Positions 34,195 through 41,100 of a stretch of DNA of 46,916 nucleotides are shown here, one piece after another. Below the pieces are notes generated by a model. The model had not been told where the DNA came from, did not search any database, and saw only the letters and a list, made by a program, of their open reading frames with translations. The DNA is taken from NCBI GenBank assembly GCA_919903025.1, contig CAKKSE010000097.1, forward strand, positions 1-46,916, written 5' to 3'. This stretch comes from Nitrospiria bacterium. GTDB taxonomy: Bacteria; Nitrospirota; RBG-16-64-22. A program made the translations under genes and the position numbers. Within the stretch, counting starts at the first letter, position 1. Every line of letters begins with the position of its first letter.

Positions 34195-35376
34195 ATGAGA
34201 AAGGTGTTCTTCGATCACATCTCGACGACCCGGCCTCACGCGGAGGTCGTGGAGGCGATGATGCCGTTCTTCCGGGACCACTTCGGGAACGCCCTGAGTC
34301 TCCACCAGTTCGGGTCGGAGCCGAGGCGGGCCGTGGACGACGCGCGGGAGAAGGTCGCCGCGCTCATCGGGGCGGCGAAGCCGGACGAGATCATCTTCAC
34401 GTCGAGCGGAACGGAAGCCAACAACCTGGCGCTCAAGGGGATCGCGATAGCCCAGCAGAAGCGGGGCAAGCACATCGTCGTCTCGGCGATCGAGCACTTC
34501 TCCGTCCTCCATTCCGCGCGTTCGCTCGAGAAGCTCGGCTGGAGCGTCACGACCGTTCCCGTGGACTCCACCGGGCTGGTGAATCCGGAGGAAGTCGCCA
34601 AGGCGATCACGAAGGAGACGGTCGTCGTCTCCGTGGGCCTCGCGAACAACGAGATCGGGACGATCCAGGACCTGGCGGCGGTATCGAAGGTCTGCAAGGA
34701 GAAGAACGTCCTCCTCCACACGGACGCGATCGCCGCGGTCGGCCACGTGCCCGTCAATGTTCAGGCTCTCGGCGTCGATCTACTCTCGATGGCGGCGCAT
34801 CGCTTCTACGGGCCGAAGGGGGCAGGGGCGCTCTACGTTCGGAAGGGCGTGCGGATTTCTCCATTGATCGACGGAGGCATTCAGGAAAACGGCCGGCGGG
34901 CCGGGACGGAGGACGTGCCGGCGATCGTCGGTTTCGGCAAGGCGGCGGAGATCGCGAAGGCCAAGGCCCCGGAATGGGAAGCCTCCGTCAGCCGTCTGCG
35001 TGACCGCGTGATCGAGGGGATCAAGGAGCGGATCGACCACGTTTACTTCAACGGGCACCCGACCCGGCGGCATCCCGGGAACGTCTCGCTCTGCGTCAAG
35101 TACATCGAGGGCGAGGCGATGCTCCTCTTCCTCAACCAGCAGGGGATCGTGGCGTCGAGCGGCTCGACCTGCTCGTCGCGGGCGCTCAAGACGTCGCACG
35201 TTCTGACGGCGATCGGCGTGGACGCGGAGCTGGCGCAAGGCTCGCTCATGTTCACTCTGGGGATCGACAACGACGACGGGGACGTGGACGCGCTCCTGGA
35301 GGTCCTCCCGAAGGTCGTCGAGCGGCTGAGGATGATGTCGCCGCTCTATACGCCCGCCGAGGGGACGAAGGTATAG
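34195..35376 (+). CDS. IscS/NifS-like protein lacking the PLP lysine
   Basis: A 393-residue homologue of class I cysteine desulfurases, which normally use PLP to take sulfur from cysteine for Fe-S clusters and thio-modifications. Conserved parts are FFDHISTTRPH, TSSGTEANNLALKG, AIEHFSVLHSA, GLANNEIGTIQ and the mobile loop SSGSTCSSRAL with Cys326. The PLP lysine of the GHKxYGPKG motif is replaced: AHRFYGPKG (Arg203). The PLP-contacting Gln of DATQ is Ala (DAIA, Ala180). I infer that normal desulfurase activity is absent or changed. Archaeoglobus IscS is a known case with the lysine replaced by Asp. ATG 34195 follows ggaggaatcggcc. No iscU is adjacent. Confidence 0.9.
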   Translation: MRKVFFDHISTTRPHAEVVEAMMPFFRDHFGNALSLHQFGSEPRRAVDDAREKVAALIGAAKPDEIIFTSSGTEANNLALKGIAIAQQKRGKHIVVSAIEHFSVLHSARSLEKLGWSVTTVPVDSTGLVNPEEVAKAITKETVVVSVGLANNEIGTIQDLAAVSKVCKEKNVLLHTDAIAAVGHVPVNVQALGVDLLSMAAHRFYGPKGAGALYVRKGVRISPLIDGGIQENGRRAGTEDVPAIVGFGKAAEIAKAKAPEWEASVSRLRDRVIEGIKERIDHVYFNGHPTRRHPGNVSLCVKYIEGEAMLLFLNQQGIVASSGSTCSSRALKTSHVLTAIGVDAELAQGSLMFTLGIDNDDGDVDALLEVLPKVVERLRMMSPLYTPAEGTKV

Positions 35377-35416
35377 CGCGGTGAGCGCGGCGCCTGCGCT
35401 AACACCCCCATCCCGA

Positions 35417-35439
35417 CCTTCCCCCGTCGAGGGGGAAGG
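35417..35439. repeat. GC palindrome before tusA-like gene
   Basis: Arms ccttccccc and gggggaagg around gtcga; a member of the C-arm/G-arm family. Confidence 0.7.
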
Positions 35440-35468
35440 GGGAGATTTCTTGAGAGAGTAGGGGCAAA

Positions 35469-35714
35469 ATGATGCTCGATGTCAAACCGGATGCCACGGT
35501 CGATACCCGGGGGACGTACTGCCCCATGCCGATCGTCCTGGCGAAGCAGGCGATCGAAAAGCTGGCCGCTGGCGAGGTCCTTCAGGTCTTCTCGGACGAC
35601 GACGGGGTGCTGAAGGATTTCCCGGACTGGTGCGCCCGAACCGGCCACGAGTATCTCGGGACGGTCGAGGAAGAGGGGGAGTACCGCTCGCTCATAAGAC
35701 GGAGGGATTGGTGA
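35469..35714 (+). CDS. TusA-family sulfurtransferase
   Basis: An 81-residue TusA/SirA-like protein that relays persulfide sulfur between donors and acceptors. The signature DTRGTYCPMPIVLAKQAIEKLAAGE contains the CPxP cysteine; then come the expected VFSDDDGVLKDFPDWCARTGHE and a second Cys. The start is ATG 35469 or 35472. It follows the IscS-like gene by 92 nt, the natural partner context for TusA, although that partner lacks its PLP lysine. It could serve molybdenum cofactor sulfuration or tRNA thiolation; not decided. Confidence 0.93.
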   Translation: MMLDVKPDATVDTRGTYCPMPIVLAKQAIEKLAAGEVLQVFSDDDGVLKDFPDWCARTGHEYLGTVEEEGEYRSLIRRRDW

Positions 35715-35748
35715 ATCGGTGAATCGGAGGAAAGCTGCCGGCGGCCCA

Positions 35749-35790
35749 TAAAAAAGCTGGGGCGGTTTCGGCAAACCGCCCCAGCCTCTC
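35749..35790 (-). terminator. Bidirectional terminator between tusA-like and cytochrome genes
   Basis: A perfect 13-bp stem (gctggggcggttt / aaaccgccccagc) with loop cggc. On the minus strand it is followed by six Ts, a good terminator for the cytochrome gene. On the plus strand it is followed by a weaker ctctctt tract. Confidence 0.8.
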
Positions 35791-35819
35791 TTGTAACTTA
35801 ACCCTTAACCCCGCTTTTA

Positions 35820-36230
35820 CTACTTCTTCCCCAGAGACCTCAGGTAGTTGACCACCGACCAGATGTCGTTTTCTTCGAGGACGATGTCCCAGCGGGGCAT
35901 CATGCCTCGGCCGTTGGCCGTCTTGTAGGAGAGGTCCCCGTCCGAATTGGCGGCCATGTACTTCTTGTCGAGGAAGCTGGCCGGGGGAGGGTTCAGCGCC
36001 GAGGCCGAGGCGCCCTTTCCGTCGGCCTTCTCGCCGTGGCAGATGGCGCACCGCTCCGCGAAGATCTTCTTTCCCTTCCCGATCGAGGCGGCGTCCGCCT
36101 TGACCGGGTTCTTCTTCTTGGACTCCTCGGCCGGGACCTTCCACGGCTCGGCGCTCCAGGCCGCCGGGGCAACCGTCAGTCCCCACAGGGCCAGGGCAAT
36201 CCCGAAGAGCTTGAATGTGCTGTGCTTCAT
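35820..36230 (-). CDS. Periplasmic monohaem cytochrome c
   Basis: A 136-residue class I-type cytochrome c. It has a Sec signal peptide (MKHSTFKLFGIALALWGLTVAPAAWSA), haem motif CAICH in KIFAERCAICHGEKADGKG, and Met ligand in NGRGMMPRWDIVLEENDIWSVVNYLRSL. It should carry electrons in the periplasm. ATG 36230 has a ggaggg site 7 nt upstream; the longer track ORF has no proper start. It is transcribed from a strong promoter divergent to that of the YeiH-type transporter and ends in a strong terminator. Confidence 0.94.
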   Translation of the reverse strand: MKHSTFKLFGIALALWGLTVAPAAWSAEPWKVPAEESKKKNPVKADAASIGKGKKIFAERCAICHGEKADGKGASASALNPPPASFLDKKYMAANSDGDLSYKTANGRGMMPRWDIVLEENDIWSVVNYLRSLGKK

Positions 36231-36350
36231 GGCAAACCCTCCTTCGAATTCCACAATACTGTGTTTGGATGATGCCTTCTTGAAGAAACCTGGATATTGG
36301 TTGCGTTGCCGGACCACCTCCTCTGAACGGGTTGCGGGGGAAGCCGCGAA

Positions 36351-36379
36351 ATATTAAGGAAGAGATCCGCTCTTGTCAA
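36351..36379 (-). promoter_or_regulatory. Cytochrome c gene promoter
   Basis: On the minus strand TTGACA (36374-36379) and TAATAT (36351-36356) are exactly 17 nt apart. The leader to the ATG would be about 115 nt. It faces away from the promoter at 36497. Confidence 0.7.
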
Positions 36380-36496
36380 CGGCCGGGGGGCTCATTTTTT
36401 CTCGCTCGGCCGGGGGCTTCCATCCCAGATCGACGTTTCGCCGCGCCGCTCCGTTCAATCGAACAAAACCCGGTAGAACGCCGTTTCTTTTTTGCC

Positions 36497-36525
36497 TTGA
36501 CATGAAAGGGGGCGGTTTCTATAAT
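36497..36525 (+). promoter_or_regulatory. Full-consensus sigma70 promoter of the yeiH-like gene
   Basis: TTGACA (36497-36502) and TATAAT (36520-36525) with a 17-nt spacer: a perfect match at both hexamers and the optimal spacing. The predicted start is near 36532, leaving a leader of about 267 nt before the ATG at 36800. Confidence 0.8.
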
Positions 36526-36532
36526 CCGCCCC
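36509..36532. promoter_or_regulatory. Inverted repeat straddling the -10 element (operator candidate)
   Basis: Perfect arms GGGGCGG (36509-36515) and CCGCCCC (36526-36532) enclose tttctataat, which contains the whole -10 hexamer. A repressor bound here would block RNA polymerase. The binding protein is unknown. Confidence 0.55.
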
Positions 36533-36651
36533 ACTTTTTCACCGAACCCATCGGCAGAAAAAAGGCAGTCATCATAATCGCTTGTTGCACGATAAGCGGA
36601 TCCGGGGTGGTTCTCCGGTGGGCGTTCGAATTCAGCTTCTCGAAGGGGGGG

Positions 36652-36753
36652 ATGCCTGGGAAGAACGGCGAAGAAGGCACGCGCAACGCCATTCAGAAGA
36701 AGACCCGACAGAAGAAAAAACTAGAAAAATCAGAGAAGCCCCCCGGTTCCTGA
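36652..36753 (+). CDS. Possible 33-aa ORF in the yeiH-like leader, doubtful
   Basis: An ATG right after aaggggggg opens a 33-codon ORF (MPGKNGEEGTRNAIQKK..) rich in Lys, Glu and Gln, inside the long 5' leader. The very short spacing from the purine tract to the ATG weakens it. It could be a leader peptide or simply untranslated. The remaining gap (36231-36799) holds the two divergent promoters and a small cccccg/cggggg hairpin near 36740-36760. Confidence 0.25.
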   Translation: MPGKNGEEGTRNAIQKKTRQKKKLEKSEKPPGS

Positions 36754-36799
36754 CGGGGGCGTTGGCTCGACTGCCATTCTATAAAATGGAGGGGGAATA

Positions 36800-38383
36800 A
36801 TGAGTAACGGGGAGCGATCGCCCGCAGCTTTGATTATCGGTTTGATTCTGCTCGCCTATGCCTGGATTATCTCGGGAGCCTGGGTTGACCTTCCAAGCTG
36901 GCTCCATGCCGGCAAGACGATTAACACCCACGTCGGCGTCGCATGGTACGCCGGTCTTGTCATTGCGATCTTCGGCCTGTGGAACATGGTCCAGCCTCTC
37001 GCGGGGACCAAGCTCGACAACGTCCTCCGGGCGCCCATGGCGGGGATCGGCTACATCATGATCCTGGCCGTTATCGTCCGGTACTACGGAGAGCCGCTCT
37101 TCAAGCACTGGGGCAAGCTGGCGAAGCCGTCCCTGGGCTGGGACTTTTCTTCGGTTCTTAACTTCAACTACGTTCTCCTGGGAATCATCATCGGGGTCAT
37201 CCTGACCAACACGATCGGGATCCCGAAGTGGGCCGCCTCTGGCGTCAAGACGGCGCGCCTGGCCCTCAAGACGGGCGTCATCACGCTGGGCACGATGTAT
37301 TCGATCACCGAGCTCGCCTACCTCGGCCAGCTCTCCATCGTCATGATCGGCATCTTCGTCATGGGAACGACGATCATGACCCTCTGGCTCGGCGGCATCT
37401 TCGGCACCGACCGCTCGCTTACGGGAACCCTCTCGTCGGGGCTCGGAGTCTGCGGCGTCTCGGCGGTCGTGGCGGCCGCTCCCGTCGTCAAGGCCAAGTC
37501 GATCGACATGGCGTACTCGATCGGAACGGTCCTCCTGATCGGCGTGATCTTCCTCTTCATCTTCCCGCCCGTGGGGCAGATCTTCAGCATGTCGCCGATC
37601 CAGTTCGGCGCGTGGGCGGGGACAGGGATCCTCAACTCGGCGCAGGTCGCGGCGGCGGCCCTGATCTACGATCCGAAGGGGATCGAGACCTTGAAGGTCG
37701 CCGAGATCTTCAACATCACCCGCGTTCTCTTCCTGCCGCTCATCGTCATCCTGCTCGCCGTCTGGTTCGCCAAGGGCGAGGAAGAGGCCGAGGCCGGCGG
37801 AAAGGTCAGCATCGGGAAGGTCCTCATCGACAAATTCCCGGTCTTCGTCCTCGGGTTCATCCTGATGTTCGCGTTCAGCTCGACGGGCGTCTTCCGGCCC
37901 GCGGGGTACGAGCTCTACAAGGCCAAGAGCTACAACTTCTCGGCGGAAAAGAACAAGGACCCCAAGAAGCACATGATCAGCGCCGGCGACGCCGAGAAGC
38001 TGACGGCGTTCCTGGCGACCGGCAAGGTGAAGGATCCGGCCCAGAAGACGGCTCTCGAGAAGCTCGCGGCCGAGAAGCGGGTCACGAGCGCCGGTACGCT
38101 CGCGGCGATCCAGGATTCCCGCGGCGCACTGGACAAGGACACCAAGAAGATCGTGGACCACTCGATCAAGATCGCCCAGCACACGCCGAATGTCCAGAAG
38201 ATCATCCGGGAGTACATGATCTGGTTCTTCGCGTACGGTTTGATCGGCCTGGGGATGCAGATCACCTGGTCGACCATGGCCCAGGCGGGCGGGAAAGCGG
38301 CGCTCATCGGCGCGATCGCCGGTGTCACGAAGGCCGTTCTCTCGCTCATCGTCGTGCTGGCTTTCATTACGATGACGGTCTAA
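36800..38383 (+). CDS. YeiH/UPF0324-family transporter with soluble insert
   Basis: A 527-residue polytopic membrane protein of the YeiH (putative sulfate exporter) family. The diagnostic stretch is present: KTGVITLGTMYSITEL.., GVCGVSAVVAAAPVVKAKSIDMAYSIG and FGAWAGTGILNSAQVAAAA. Usual family length is about 330-350. Here a hydrophilic block at about residues 366-472 (YELYKAKSYNFSAEKNKDPK.. to ..TPNVQKIIREY) separates the last transmembrane helices. Substrate is not established for the family as a whole. The ATG has a strong site (ggaggggg). It is driven by the full-consensus promoter at 36497 and followed 30 nt later by a 51-aa membrane protein gene. Confidence 0.88.
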   Translation: MSNGERSPAALIIGLILLAYAWIISGAWVDLPSWLHAGKTINTHVGVAWYAGLVIAIFGLWNMVQPLAGTKLDNVLRAPMAGIGYIMILAVIVRYYGEPLFKHWGKLAKPSLGWDFSSVLNFNYVLLGIIIGVILTNTIGIPKWAASGVKTARLALKTGVITLGTMYSITELAYLGQLSIVMIGIFVMGTTIMTLWLGGIFGTDRSLTGTLSSGLGVCGVSAVVAAAPVVKAKSIDMAYSIGTVLLIGVIFLFIFPPVGQIFSMSPIQFGAWAGTGILNSAQVAAAALIYDPKGIETLKVAEIFNITRVLFLPLIVILLAVWFAKGEEEAEAGGKVSIGKVLIDKFPVFVLGFILMFAFSSTGVFRPAGYELYKAKSYNFSAEKNKDPKKHMISAGDAEKLTAFLATGKVKDPAQKTALEKLAAEKRVTSAGTLAAIQDSRGALDKDTKKIVDHSIKIAQHTPNVQKIIREYMIWFFAYGLIGLGMQITWSTMAQAGGKAALIGAIAGVTKAVLSLIVVLAFITMTV

Positions 38384-38413
38384 CCGTCTCGTCGACCGTT
38401 TAGGGAGGGAATC

Positions 38414-38569
38414 ATGGCTGGACCAAGAACGACAGCGACAGAAGCGGAAGTCAAGGATCTGGAGGAAAGGGCCCTGTCCGTCTTCGCGTCCGAGCGGCGG
38501 GAAGACATGACGGCGCTCATCATCTCGTTCGTCCTCGCGATCATCATGATCGTGATGATTCAGGGGTAG
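38414..38569 (+). CDS. Small single-TM protein (51 aa)
   Basis: Missed by the track for length. A 51-residue protein (MAGPRTTATEAEVKDLEER..) with a charged N-terminal helix and one C-terminal transmembrane segment (ALIISFVLAIIMIVMI). The ATG follows a strong ribosome site (agggaggga). It lies 30 nt after the YeiH-type gene and before a terminator, so it is co-transcribed with the transporter and may be an accessory subunit. No family is recognised. Confidence 0.7.
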   Translation: MAGPRTTATEAEVKDLEERALSVFASERREDMTALIISFVLAIIMIVMIQG

Positions 38570-38606
38570 TTCGCGTATAATCTCCCCTGGACTTGGTGCT
38601 GGGGAA

Positions 38607-38637
38607 GGGGCGGCCCGCCGGGTCGCCCCTTTTTTTT
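38607..38637 (+). terminator. Intrinsic terminator abutting the usp ribosome site
   Basis: Stem ggggcggccc / gggtcgcccc (one G-T wobble) with a 3-nt loop, followed by eight Ts. The Shine-Dalgarno of the next gene (ggagg) begins immediately after the T-tract. A TATAAT (38576-38581) just upstream is a possible -10 but lacks a clear -35. Confidence 0.85.
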
Positions 38638-38647
38638 GGAGGAAAAA

Positions 38648-39100
38648 GTGGAAGGACCGATCTTGCTGGCGACGCATGGAACGGAGAACGCGGTCCGGGC
38701 CGAGGACGAAGCGTTCGAACTGAGCCGACAGCTGGGCCTGCCGGTGACCGCCCTCTACGTGGTCCACGAGAACTGGGCGAAGGTGATCGGCGCCGACTGG
38801 CTCACTTCGTACTCGACCCGGCGGACGTTCATCCGCCACGCGGAATCGGAGCTCAAGAAGCGGGCGGACGCCGTCCTGGACGCCGCGGCCGCGAAAGGGC
38901 GCGGGGCGGGCATCGAGGTCCGGCGCGTAATCCGGATCGGAGAGCCGGGCCAGGCGATTGGCGACGAGGCCCGCGAGATGAAGGCCGGACTGATCGTGAT
39001 GGGCGGACGGGCGCGGAAGAGATCGAAGGAGTTCAAGGCGCGGATCAAGATGGACCGGTTCCTTCGCGAAGCGCCCTGTCCGGTCCTGGTTATTCCGTGA
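38648..39100 (+). CDS. Universal stress protein (UspA family)
   Basis: A 150-residue single Usp domain. It has the strand PILLATHGTENAVRAEDEAFEL, then PVTALYVVHENW, and the C-terminal ATP-loop region LIVMGGRARKRSKEF..APCPVLVIP. The classical G-2x-G-9x-G-S/T loop is altered (GGRARKRSKEFKARIKM), so ATP binding is uncertain. GTG 38648 with ggagg five nt upstream is preferred to the track's TTG 38636. Its stop overlaps the next start (GTGA). It belongs to the cluster with the YeiH-type transporter but lies beyond a terminator. Confidence 0.88.
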   Translation: MEGPILLATHGTENAVRAEDEAFELSRQLGLPVTALYVVHENWAKVIGADWLTSYSTRRTFIRHAESELKKRADAVLDAAAAKGRGAGIEVRRVIRIGEPGQAIGDEAREMKAGLIVMGGRARKRSKEFKARIKMDRFLREAPCPVLVIP

Positions 39101-39693
39101 CCGAAGGAAAAGGCTTTTTCTGGAGTGTCGCCGCCCTCCTCCGGCCGGCCGGCGCGGCGAGGGCGGCTCAGGTCTGGAAGGACCCGGTCGTTTTCCTGGG
39201 GTTCTCTCCGTACTGGGAGGTGCAGGCCGGCGAGGGTCCCGCCAAGAGCCGGCCAACGGACCGGCCTGCCGGCCTGCCATCAGGCCGGATCGTCCCGTAC
39301 GCCGATTTCGAGCCGTGGAACTTCTCCGCCGCCTGGTCGGAGAGTGAAGCGGCGTGGACCTGGGAGGGAGTGCCGTGGCGCCGCGTCTCGCTCAGGGAGG
39401 AACCGCGCGGCGGGGAAATCGCGCTGACCATCACGGTGGAGTTCGCCGAGGAGCCCGATCCGGCCCTTCTGTTTCACTGGCAAACCTGGTTCCGGTCGCT
39501 CCGCGAGTACCTTCGGTTGTACGAACGCTGGGGGGTCTGGAACCGGCTCTGGCGCCTTTTCATGGAGCGCCTCTGGCTGTCGATGACGCCCTCCCAGAGA
39601 ACGCAGGCCGTCCTCATCCTGAAGATCACGGCGCTCGAGTTCGTTCTTTTTCTCGCCGCCGTGGTGATCTTCCTGATCGCCTGGAGAGACTGA
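39097..39693 (+). CDS. Uncharacterised protein with C-terminal TM anchor
   Basis: A 198-residue protein starting at GTG 39097, which overlaps the usp stop; the track ORF starts earlier in the wrong frame region. The bulk is a Trp-rich, probably cytoplasmic domain (WKDPVVFLGFSPYWEVQAGEG.., IALTITVEFAEEPDP), then an amphipathic Trp/Arg-rich stretch (WFRSLREYLRLYERWGVWNR) and a C-terminal transmembrane helix (LKITALEFVLFLAAVVIFLI). No family is recognised. A direct/inverted ccggcctgcc repeat lies in frame near 39260-39290. It is adjacent to a second membrane protein. Confidence 0.75.
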   Translation: MTEGKGFFWSVAALLRPAGAARAAQVWKDPVVFLGFSPYWEVQAGEGPAKSRPTDRPAGLPSGRIVPYADFEPWNFSAAWSESEAAWTWEGVPWRRVSLREEPRGGEIALTITVEFAEEPDPALLFHWQTWFRSLREYLRLYERWGVWNRLWRLFMERLWLSMTPSQRTQAVLILKITALEFVLFLAAVVIFLIAWRD

Positions 39694-39701
39694 TTCGCGC
39701 C

Positions 39702-40817
39702 TTGGGGTCCCCATTCCGGGGCCGTCTAGCGGCCCATCTCCCGGCCGCGCTTTCGGTCGCGCTTCTCGCTCTTGTCGCCCTCCTCTTCGCCGGCTCGGGT
39801 CCGGCCAGGGGAGTCCTGAACGTCGAAGGGCTCGACCGCTGGATCGGGCGCAACTGGTTCCTCGGCCATCGCTTTTTCCAAATGGACGGTGTTTTTCTTC
39901 CGTTCGTCCTGGGGTTTCTCCTGAGACGCATCCGCGCGTGGCCGGCATCGCTCCCGGAAGGCGGCTTCTTCGGCCGCTGGGCGCTGGTCATCGGCGTGGC
40001 GCTTCTCCCATTTTCCTTCGCCCTCGCGATTCCTCCCGGGCTGATCAATGGAGGAAGCCTCGCCCTGATGGCCGCGTTCCTCGCCGTTACGGCCGGCGGG
40101 GTTCTTGCGATCGGCTGGCTGATCGGATTCAGGGACGAGCGGGTGCCCGTGGCGGTGGCGTGCGCGCTTCCCGGGGTCGGAATGGCCGGCGCCGCGGGCG
40201 GTAGGGGAATCTGGAACCAGTCGGAGTCGGTCGTCCAGTGGATGGTTCTCTCGCTCTATGTCGTGGGGATCGTCAACGCGCTGGCCGTCCTTGGGATCTC
40301 GACTTGGCTGAACATCGGGAGCGCGGGGCACGGCGTCTGGCTGGGCATCTCGTCGGCGGGCCTGGGCCCGCTTCGCGCCGTCGCCCTCCTGATCGATCCC
40401 GGTTCTCCGGACGGGATTTCGACCGCCCTCGCGGCGGGGGAAGAGGTGTTCCGGCTGAGAATCCTCGGTTTCCCCTTTCTGGTCCTCTTGCTGGCGATCG
40501 TTCTCTTGCTCTGGCGTACGGGCCCCTGGGAGAAGGGGGGGCGGTGGGGTCTTCTGATCGTGGCGATCGGGGGAGGAGCCGCCTCGGTCCTCGTTCTGAA
40601 CGAGGGGAAGGTCCCGCTGACTCTCGCGGACTGGCTCTCCTGGATCGGCCGGTTTCTCCTGGCGGCGGGGATGTTCCATCTCGGACTTCTGCCGACAAGG
40701 CTCTCCTGGCGGCGCGAGGGACGGTACGTCGCGGGTCTCGTCGCGCTCACCGGCGTGACGGCGCTTTGCGTGGGACTCGCCGCGGGCGCCGTCCTGTCAC
40801 GATCGTTGACGCCGTGA
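39702..40817 (+). CDS. Uncharacterised polytopic membrane protein
   Basis: About 371 residues with eight or nine hydrophobic segments (for example LPAALSVALLALVALLFAG, FLPFVLGFLL, WALVIGVALLPFSFALAI, LALMAAFLAVTAGGVLAIGWLIG, FLVLLLAIVLLLW and GLVALTGVTALCVGLAAGAVL). The start is unclear: TTG 39702 follows ggagag at about 14 nt and lies just after the previous stop; CTG 39690 would overlap that stop. The track start (39354) is inside the previous gene. No transporter signature is recognised. It ends the cluster that begins with the YeiH-type gene. Confidence 0.75.
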   Translation: MGSPFRGRLAAHLPAALSVALLALVALLFAGSGPARGVLNVEGLDRWIGRNWFLGHRFFQMDGVFLPFVLGFLLRRIRAWPASLPEGGFFGRWALVIGVALLPFSFALAIPPGLINGGSLALMAAFLAVTAGGVLAIGWLIGFRDERVPVAVACALPGVGMAGAAGGRGIWNQSESVVQWMVLSLYVVGIVNALAVLGISTWLNIGSAGHGVWLGISSAGLGPLRAVALLIDPGSPDGISTALAAGEEVFRLRILGFPFLVLLLAIVLLLWRTGPWEKGGRWGLLIVAIGGGAASVLVLNEGKVPLTLADWLSWIGRFLLAAGMFHLGLLPTRLSWRREGRYVAGLVALTGVTALCVGLAAGAVLSRSLTP

Positions 40818-40896
40818 AAATCGGTATGCCACAATCTCGGACAATCGTACTATCCGAGTCACCCCAATATGCGATCGCTTGTCCGTTCGGCCCGTT

Positions 40897-41045
40897 CCTC
40901 CCCCCCCCCCCACCTTGATCCTCCCCCGCAAGGGGGGAGGAGAGAATGAGGCGGGAGCGCCGATTTTCAAATGGATGGGAGGAAACCGGAAAGAAGTCAA
41001 TCCCCTCCCCCTTGAAGGGGGAAGGGCGAGGGTGGGGGTGGTGAG
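40897..41045. repeat. Repeat-filled spacer before moeA
   Basis: Two C-arm/G-arm palindromes (40919-40941 tcctccccc/gggggagga, and 41004-41027 around cccccttgaaggggg) with a run of C before the first and gggtgggggtgg after the second. The gap 40818-41100 shows no promoter I can defend. Confidence 0.75.
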
Positions 41046-41100
41046 GCGTGATGGTGACCCGAAAGATATCGGGACCACCTAGACAAAACGCGGAAGCGCC

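Noticed and set aside
36373-36753. 126-aa plus ORF before the transporter
   Set aside because: It spans the promoter and operator, has no ribosome site, and its composition changes abruptly; only the last 33 codons have even a weak start signal.
36533-36799. Known riboswitch in the yeiH-like leader
   Set aside because: I could not match any riboswitch core (GEMM, SAM, fluoride, Mg, Moco) by eye; a covariance-model scan would decide.
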